Shown here: positions 56,001 to 64,000 of the stretch, piece by piece
Numbering within the stretch: the stretch's first letter is position 1
Layout of the letters: every line of letters begins with the position of its first letter
Origin: Neoarius graeffei
Taxonomy: Eukaryota > Chordata > Actinopteri > Siluriformes > Ariidae
NCBI RefSeq assembly: GCF_027579695.1
Contig: NC_083586.1
Span: 5,390,001 to 5,454,000 of the forward strand
Direction of reading: 5' to 3'
Length of the DNA: 64,000 nt
Notes under the pieces: generated by a model
What the model saw: the letters and a program-made list of their open reading frames with translations, nothing else
Database searches by the model: none
Told to the model about the DNA's origin: nothing
Program-made: the position numbers and the translations under genes

Positions 56001-59000
56001 AGGAAGGGGCCACTCGCTCGCTCTCACATGAGGGAGGGGCCGCTCGCTCTCTCACGAGGGAGGGGCCGCTCGCTCGCTCTCTCACGAGGGAGGGACCGCT
56101 CGCTCGCTCTCTCACGAGGGAGGGGCCGCTCGCTCGCTCTCTCACGAGGGAGGAGCTGCTTGCTCTCACACGCACGAGGGAGGGGCTGCTCGCTCTCACA
56201 CGCATGAGAGAGGGGCTGCTCGCTCTCACACGCACGAGGAAGGGGCTGCTCGCTCTGTCACACACGAGGGAGGGGCTGATTGCCTTGACACACATGAGGG
56301 ACGGGCTGCTCACTCACTCTCACATGAGAAAGGGGCTGCTCGCTCGCTCTCACAAGAGGGAGGGGCTGCTCACTCGCTCTTACACGAGGGAGGGGCTGCT
56401 CACTCACTCTCACACGAGGGAGGGGCCGCTTGCTCTCTCTCACGCAAGGGAGGGGCTGCTCGCTCCCTCTCATATGAGGGAGGGGCCGATTGCTCTGACA
56501 CACACGAGGGAGGGGCTGCTAGCTCTGTCACACAGGAGGGAGGGGCTGCTGCCTCTGTCAAAGAGCAGGGAGGGGCTGATCGGTCTGTGAAACACAAGGG
56601 AGGGGCTGCTCCCTCACTCATGAGGGAGGGCATTCTCGCTCTCCCATGAGGGAGGGGCTTCTCGCTCTGTCACGCACGAGGGAGGGGCTGCTCGCTCTCT
56701 CACGAGGGAGGGGATGCTCGCTCTCTCTCACACACACGAGAGAGGGGCTGCTCACTCTGTCACACACGAGGGAGGGGCTGATTGCTTTGACACACACGAG
56801 GGAGGGGCTGCTCGCTCGCTCGCTCTCACACGAGGGAGGGGCTGCTCGCTCGCTCTCACACGAGGGAAGGGCTGATTGATCTGTCACACAGGAGGGAGGG
56901 GCTGCTGGCTCTGTCACACAGGAGGGAGGGGCCGATCGGTCTGTCACACATGAGGGAGGGGCCGCTCGCTCTCTCTCACACAAGGGAGGGGCCGCTTGCT
57001 CTCTCTCACGCAAGGGAGGGGCTGCTCGCTCCCTCTCATACGAGGGAGGGGCCGATTGCTCTGACACACACGAGGGAGGGGCTGCTAGCTCTGTCACACA
57101 CGAGGGAGGGGCTGCTAGCTCTGTCGCACACGAGGGAGGGGCTGCTAGCTCTGTCGCACACGAGGGAGGGGCTTCTCGCTCTCACACACACGAGGGAGTG
57201 TCTGCTCACTCTGTCGCGCACGAGGGAGTCACTGCTCGCTCTGTCATGCACAAGGGAGGGGCTACTCACTCTTTCAGGAGGGAGGGGCTGCTCACTCTCA
57301 TGAGGGAGAGGCTGCTCGCTCTCTCTCACACGAGGGAGGGGCTGCTCGCTCTCACACATGAGGGAGGGGCTGCTCGCTCTGTCACACATGAGGGACGGGT
57401 TGATTGCTTTGACACACACGAGGGAGGGGCTGCTCGCTCGCTCTCACATGATGGAGGGGTTCGCTCGCTCGCTCTCACATGAGGGAGGAGCTGCTCGCTC
57501 GCTCTCACATGAGGGAGGAGCTGCTCGCTCGCTCTCACATGAGGGAGGAGCTGCTCGCTCTCATATGAGGGAGGAGCTGCTCGCGCGCTCTCACATGATG
57601 GAGGGGTTCGCTCGCTCGCTCTCACATGAGGGAGGAGCTGCTCGCTCTCTCTCACACGTGGGAGGGGCTGCTCGCTCTCACACACACGAGGGAGGTGCTG
57701 CTCGCTCTGTCACACTGGAGGGAGGGATTGATTGGTCTGTCACACACGATGGAGGGGTTCGCTCGCTCGCTCTCACATGAGGGAGGAGCTGCTCGCTCGC
57801 TCTCACATGAGGGAGGAGCTGCTCGCCGCTCTCACATGAGGGAGGGGCTGCTCGCTCGCTCTCACACGATGGAGGGGTTTGCTCGCTCGCTCTCACACAT
57901 GGGAGGGGCTGCTCGCTCTCTCTCACACATGGGAGGGGCTGCTCTCTCTCTCTCTCTCACGAGGGAGGGGCTGCTCGCTCTCTCTCTCACGAAGTAGGGG
58001 CTGCTCGCTCTTTCTCTCACGAGGGAGGGGCTGCTCGCTCTTTCTCTCACGAGGGAGGGGCTGCTCGCTCTCTCTCTCACGAGGGAGGGGCTGCTCGCTC
58101 TCTCTCTCACAAGGGAGGGGCTGCTCGCTCTCTCTCTCACGAGGGAGGGGCTGCTCGCTCTCTCACGAGGGAGGGGCTGCTCGCTCTCTATCTCATGAGG
58201 GAGGGGCTGCTTGCTCTCTCTCACACGATGGAGGGGCTGCGAGCTCTTACACACACAAGGGAGGGGCTGCTTGCTCTGTCACGCACGAGGGAGGGGCTAC
58301 TCACACTCTCACAAAGGAGGGGCTGCTTGCTCTCTCACAAGGGAGGGGCTGATTGCTTTGACACACACGAGGGAGGGGCGGCTTGCTCGCTCTCACACGA
58401 GGGAGGGGCTGCTTGCTCTGCCACACACGAGGGAGGGGCTGCTTGCTCTCTCACAAGGGAGGGGCTGCTTGCTCACTCTCACACGAGGGAGGGGCTGCTC
58501 GCTTGCTCCCACACGAGGGAGGGGCTGCTCACTGGCTCTCACACGAGGGAGGGGCTGCTCGCTCGCTCTCACACGAGGGAGGGGCTGCTTGCTCTGCCAC
58601 ACACGAGGGAGGGGCTGCTTGCTCTCTCACAAGGGAGGGGCTGCTTGCTCGCTCTCACACGAGGGAGGGGCTGCTCACTCGCTCCCACATGAGGGAGGGG
58701 CTGCTTGCTCGCTCTCACAAGAGGGAGGGGCTGCTCACTGGCTCTCACACGAGGGAGGGGCTGCTCGCTCGCTCTCACACGAGGGAGGGGATACACGCTC
58801 GCTCTCACACGAGGGAGGGGCTGCTCGCTCGCTCTCACACGAGGGATGGGCTGCTCGCTCTGTCACACACGAGCGATGGGCTGCTCGCTCTGTCACACAC
58901 GAGGGAGGGGGCCGCTCGCTCTCTCTCACATGAGGGAGGGGCCGCTCGCTCCCTCTCACGAGGGAGGGGCCGCTCGCTCTCTCTCACACAAGGGAGGGGC

Positions 59001-62000
59001 TGCTCACTGTCACACAGGAGGGAGGGGCCGATTGCTCTGACACACGAGTGAGTGGCTGCTCGCTCTGTCACACACAAGGGATGGGCTGCTCACTCTGTCA
59101 CACAGGAGGGAGGGGCTCATTGGTCTGTCACACATGAAGGAGGGGCTGCTCTCTTTCTCTCTCATGAGGGTGGGGCTGCTCGCTCTCTCTATCACGAGGG
59201 AGGGTCTGCTTGCTCTGTCTCACACGAGGGAGGGGCTGCTCACTCTCACACGCACGAGGGAGGGGCTGCTTGCTCTGTCGCGCACAAGGGAGGGACTGCT
59301 CGCTCTCTTACACACAAGGGAGGGGCTGCTCGCTCTGTCATGCACGATGGAGGGGCTAATCGCTCTCTCTCTCACGAGGGATGGGCTGCTCGCTCTCTCA
59401 CGAGGGATGGGCTGCTCGCTCTCACACATGAGGAAGGGCTGATTGCTTTGACACACATGAGGGAGGGGCTGCTCGCTCGCTCTCACACGAGGGAGGGTTT
59501 ACTCGCTCTGTCACACACGAGGGAGGGGCTGCTCGCTCTCTCACGAGTGGGGGGCTGCTCACTCACTTTCACACGAGGGAGGGGCTGCTCGCTCTGTTAC
59601 ACAGGAGGGAGAAATTGATTGGTCTGTCACACATGATGGAGGGGCTGTTCGCTCTCTCACGAGGGAGGGGCTGCTCGCTCTCTCTCACACGAGGGAGGGG
59701 CTGCTCACTCTCACACACACGAGAGACAGGCTGCTCACTCTGTCGCGCACGAGGGAGGGGCTGCTCGCTCTGTCACGCACGAGGGAGGGGCTACTCGCTC
59801 TCTCCCGAGGGAGGGGCTGCTCGCTCTCTCACGAGGGAGGGCCTGCTCGCTCTCTCTCACACACACAAGGGAAGTGCTGCTTGCTCTGTCACACACGAGG
59901 GAGGGGCTGCTTGCTCTCTCACGACGGGGGGGCTGCTCGCTCTCTCTCTCACGAGGGAGTGGCTGCTCACTCGCTCTCTCACGAGGGAGGGGCTGCTCGC
60001 TCTCTCTCACACGAGGGAGGGGCTGCTCGCTCTCTCTCACACGAGGGAGGGGCTGCTCGCTCTCTCTCACACGAGGCAGGGGCTGCGCCCTCTCTCTCAC
60101 ACAAGGGAGTGGCTGCTTGCTCTCACACACACAAGGGAGGTGCTGCTCACTCTGTCACACATGAGGGAGGGGCTGCTTGCTCTGTCACACACGATGGAGG
60201 GGCTGCTCGCTCTGTTACACACGAGGGAGGGGCTGCTCGCTCTGTCACACACGAGGGAGGGGCTGCTCGCTCTTTCAAATATGAGGGAGGGGCTGCTCGC
60301 TCTGTCACACATGAGGGAGGGGCTGCTCGCTGTCACATGAGGGAGGGGCTGCTAGCTCTCACACAAGGGAGTGGCTGCTTGCTCTCACACATGAGGGAGG
60401 TGCTGCTTGCTCTGTCACACATGAGGGAGGGGCTGCTTGCTCTGTCACACACGATGGAGGGGCTGCTCGCTCTGTTACACACCAGGGAGGGGCTGCTCGC
60501 TCTCACACACACGAGGGAGGGGCTGCTCGCTCTGTCACACACGAGGGAGGGGCTGCTCACTCTTTCAAATATGACGGAGAGGCTGCTCGCTCTGTCACAC
60601 ATGAGGGAGGGGCTGCTCGCTCTCACATGAGGGAAGGGCTGCTCGCTGTCACACGAGGGAGTGGCTGATCGCTCTATCACACAGGAGGGAGCAGTTGATT
60701 GAACTGTTACACAGGAGGGAGGGGCTGCTTGCTCTGTCACACATGGGGGAGGGGCTGCTCACTCTCTCACAAGGTAGGGGCTTCTTGCTCTCTCTCTCAC
60801 AAGGGAGGGGCTTTTCTTTCTCTCTCTCACAAGGGAGGGGCTGCTTGCTTTCTCTCACACACACGAGGGAGGGGCTGCTTGCTCTGTCACACACAAGGGA
60901 GGGGCTGTTCGCTCTCTCACGACAGAGGAGCTGCTTGCTCTGTCTCACACAAGGGAGGGGCTGCTTGCTCTGTCACACACGAGGGAGGGGCTGCTCTCTC
61001 GGTCACACACGAGGGAGGGGCTGCTCGCTCATTCACATATGAGGGAGGGGCTGCTCGCTCTGTCACACATGAGGGAGGGGCTGCTCGCTCTCACATGAGG
61101 TAGGGGCTGCTTGCTGTCACACGAGGGAGTGGCTGCTCGCTTTATCACACAGGGAGCGGTTGATTGATCTGTTACACAGGAGGGAGGGGCTGCTTGCTCT
61201 GTCACACATGAGGGAGGGGCTGCTCACTCTCTCACAAGGTAGGGGCTTCTTGCTCTCTCTCTCACGAGGGAGGGGCTTTTCATTCTCTCTCTCACAAGGG
61301 AGGAGCTGCTTGCTTTCTCTCACACACACGAGGGAGGGGCTGCTCGCTCTGTCACACACAAGGGAGGGGCTGTTCGCTCTCTCACGACGGAGGAGCTGCC
61401 TGCTCTGTCACACACGAGGGAGGGGCTGCTTGCTCTGTCACACATGAGGGAGGGGCTGCTCGCTCTGTCACACACGAGGGAGGGGCTGCTCGCTCTGTCA
61501 CACACGAGGGAGGGGCTGCTCGCTCATTCACATATGATGGAGGGGCTGCACGCTCTGTCACACATGAGGGAGGGGCTGCTCACACTCACATGAGGGAGGG
61601 GCTGCTCCCTGTCACACGAGGGAGGGGCTGCTCGCTCTATCACACAGGAGGGAGCAGTTGATTGATCTGTTACACAGAAGGAAGGGGCTGCTTGCTCTGT
61701 CACACATGAGGAAGGGGCTGCTCACTCTCTCACAAGGTAGGGGCTTCTTGCTCTCTCTCTCATGAGGGAGGGGCTTTTCATTCTCTCTCTCACAAGGGAG
61801 GGTCTGCTTGCTTTCTCTCACACACACGAGGGAGAGGCTGCTCGCTCTGTCACACACAAGGGAGGGGCTGCTCGCTCTCACGACGGAGGAGCTGCTTGCT
61901 CTGTCACACACGAGGGAGGGGCTGCTTGCTCTGTCACACATGAGGGAGGGGCTGCTCGCTCTGTCACACACGAGGGAGGGGGCTGCTCGCTCTCTCTCAC

Positions 62001-64000
62001 GAGGGAGGGGCCGCTGGCTCTCTCTCACACAAGGGAGGGGCCGCTCACTCTGTCACACAAGAGGGAGGGGCCGATTGCTCTGACACACACGAGTGGCTGC
62101 TCGCTCTGTCACACACAAGGGATGGGCTGCTCACTCTGTCATACAGGATGGAGGGGCTGCTCTCTTTCTCTCTCATGAGGGTGGGGCTGCTCGCTCTCTC
62201 TCTCATGAGGAAGGGGCTGCTCACTCTCACATGCACGAGGGAGGGGCTGCTCGCTCTGTTGCGCACAAGGGAGGGACTGCTCACTCTTACACACAAGGGA
62301 GGGGCTGCTCGCTCTGTCATGCACGATGGAGGGCCTAATCGCTCTCTCTCTCACGAGGGATGGGCTGCTCGCTCTCTCACGAGGGATGGGCTGCTCGCTC
62401 TCTCACGAGGGATGGGCTGCTCGCTCTCACACACGAGGAGGGGCTGATTGCTTTGACACACATGAGGGAGGGGCTGCTCGCTCGCTCTCACAAGAGGGAG
62501 GGTTTGCTCGCTCTGTCACACACGAGGGAGGGGCTGCTCGCTCTCTCACGAGGGGGGGGCTGCTCGCTCACTCATACACGAGGGAAGGGCTGCTCGCTCG
62601 CTCTCACACGAGGGAGGGGCTGCTCGCTCGCTCTCACACGAGGGAGCGCCTGCTCACTCTCACACACACGAGGGAGGGGCTGCTCGCTCTGTCACACACG
62701 AGGGAGGGGCTGATTGCTTTGACACACACAAGGGAGGGGCTGCTCACTCGCTCTCACATGAGGGAGGGGCTGCTTGCGTGGTCTCACACGAGGGAGGGGC
62801 TGCTAGCTCTTTGCTCTCACATGAGGGAGGGGCTACTTGATCTGTCACACAGGACGGAGGGGCTGCTGGCTCTGTCACACAGGACGGAGAAGCTGATCAG
62901 TCTGTCACACACGAGGGAGGGGTTGCTCACTCTCTCACGAGGGAGGGGCTTCTTGCTCTCTTACACACGAGGGAGGGACTGCTCGCTCTGTCACGCACGA
63001 GGGAGCGGCTGCTCGTTTTGTCACACACGAGGGAGGGGCTGCTTGCTCTGTCACACAGGAGGGAGGGGCTGCTCGCTCTCTCACACAGGAGGGAGGGGCT
63101 GATTGCTCTGACACACACGAGGAAGGGGCTGCTCGCTTTGTCACACACGAGGGAGGGGCTGCTCGCTCTGTTACACAGGAGGGAGAAATTGATTGGTCTG
63201 TCACACATGATGGAGGGGCTGTTCGCTCTCTCTCTCACAAGGGAGGGGCTGCTCGCTCTCTCTCACACGAGGGAGGGGCTGCTCACTCTCACACACACGA
63301 GAGACAGGCTGCTCACTCTGTCGCGCACGAGGGAGGGGCTGCTCGCTCTGTCACGCACGAGGGAGGGGCTACTCGCTCTCTCACGAGGGGCTGCTCGCTC
63401 TCTCACGAGGGAGGGCCTGCTCGCTCTCTCTCACACACACAAGGGAAGTGCTGCTTGCTCTGTCACACACGAGGGAGGAGCTGCTTGCTCTCTCACGACG
63501 GGGGGGCTGCTCGCTCTCTCTCTCACGAGGGAGGGGCCGCTGGCTCTCTCTCACACGAGGGAGGGGATGCTCGCTCTGTCACACAGGAGGAAGGGGCTGC
63601 TCACTCTCTCACAAGGTAGGGGCTTCTTGCTCTCTCTCTCATGAGGGAGGGGCTTTTCATTCTCTCTCTCACAAGGGAGGGTCTGCTTGCTTTCTCTCAC
63701 ACACACGAGGGAGAGGCTGCTCGCTCTGTCACACACAAGGGAGGGGCTGCTCGCTCTCACGACGGAGGAGCTGCTTGCTCTGTCACACACGAGGGAGGGG
63801 CTGCTTGCTCTGTCACACATGAGGGAGGGGCTGCTCGCTCTGTCACACACGAGGGAGGGGGCTGCTCGCTCTCTCTCACGAGGGAGGGGCCGCTGGCTCT
63901 CTCTCACACAAGGGAGGGGCCGCTCACTCTGTCACACAAGAGGGAGGGGCCGATTGCTCTGACACACACGAGTGGCTGCTCGCTCTGTCACACACAAGGG
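53011..64000 (+). repeat. 30-bp minisatellite, forward block 2 (runs off window)
   Basis: Forward units continue to the end of the window. Recurrent variant strings show higher-order repeats: a block at 54.6 kb recurs about 770-800 bp later; CACAAGGTAGGGGCTTCTTG occurs near 60,770, 61,234, 61,732 and 63,611; and 61,720-62,120 is repeated at 63,600-64,000, 1879 bp away. The longest open frame, 54531-55769 (412 codons), consists only of repeat-derived decapeptides. Confidence 0.97.

Noticed and set aside
47553-64000. CRISPR-like appearance of 30-bp repeats
   Set aside because: Units are directly adjacent without unique spacers, vary in length and lie in a vertebrate genome context with SINEs and LINEs.

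Overview
The window looks like a repeat-rich, accessory-type stretch of a teleost fish genome, possibly an otomorph such as a catfish or herring relative. The main evidence is nine copies of a tRNA-headed Mermaid-type SINE, a vertebrate LINE, hAT, piggyBac and ISL2EU repertoire, and an intron-containing IS3EU-like DNA transposon. The species guess rests on memory of the SINE tail and is weak. No operon-like or prokaryotic features are present. Family names throughout are from recognition of motifs, not from database searches.

Layout. At 0.4-4.3 kb there is a broken piggyBac transposase, split by a 1.9-kb non-autonomous DNA transposon and by a SINE. At 5.2-11.9 kb there is a 6.6-kb DNA transposon with terminal inverted repeats of about 330 bp. 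It carries two convergent spliced genes: a six-exon IS3-like DDE transposase that reads open for 400 residues, and a gene ending in a RING-type zinc finger. At 12.3-13.9 kb there is a direct duplication. At 14.8-20.8 kb there is a roughly 2-kb block present twice, each copy holding a tRNA-Thr-like sequence, plus a perfect 66-bp palindrome, a second piggyBac fossil and a tRNA-His-like gene. At 20.9-22.4 kb SINE copies form a large inverted repeat and a tandem duplication. At 22.4-23.2 kb there is a small C2H2 zinc-finger gene candidate. At 24.0-24.7 kb there is a minisatellite whose units carry CCAAT boxes.

From 27 to 47 kb there are nested DNA transposons, most with target-site duplications that can be read directly: a 1.67-kb hAT-like element, a TTAA-type element holding a 0.9-kb hAT, a 0.8-kb hAT, a short element carrying a helicase exon, and an ISL2EU-type element inside L1 ORF1. 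LINE fragments lie between them. The only credible host coding exon here is at 38,333-38,600, with a clean splice donor and an upstream CCAAT cluster.

From 47.55 kb to the end, about 16.4 kb, the window is a single minisatellite of roughly 30-bp units. Five of the six frames of the consensus unit are free of stops, so long but probably meaningless ORFs appear on both strands. A 3.6-kb block (49.41-53.01 kb) is inverted, and several higher-order repeats can be read from recurring variant strings.

The most interesting items are the two-gene IS3-like transposon with its RING partner, and the large inverted, both-strand-open minisatellite.
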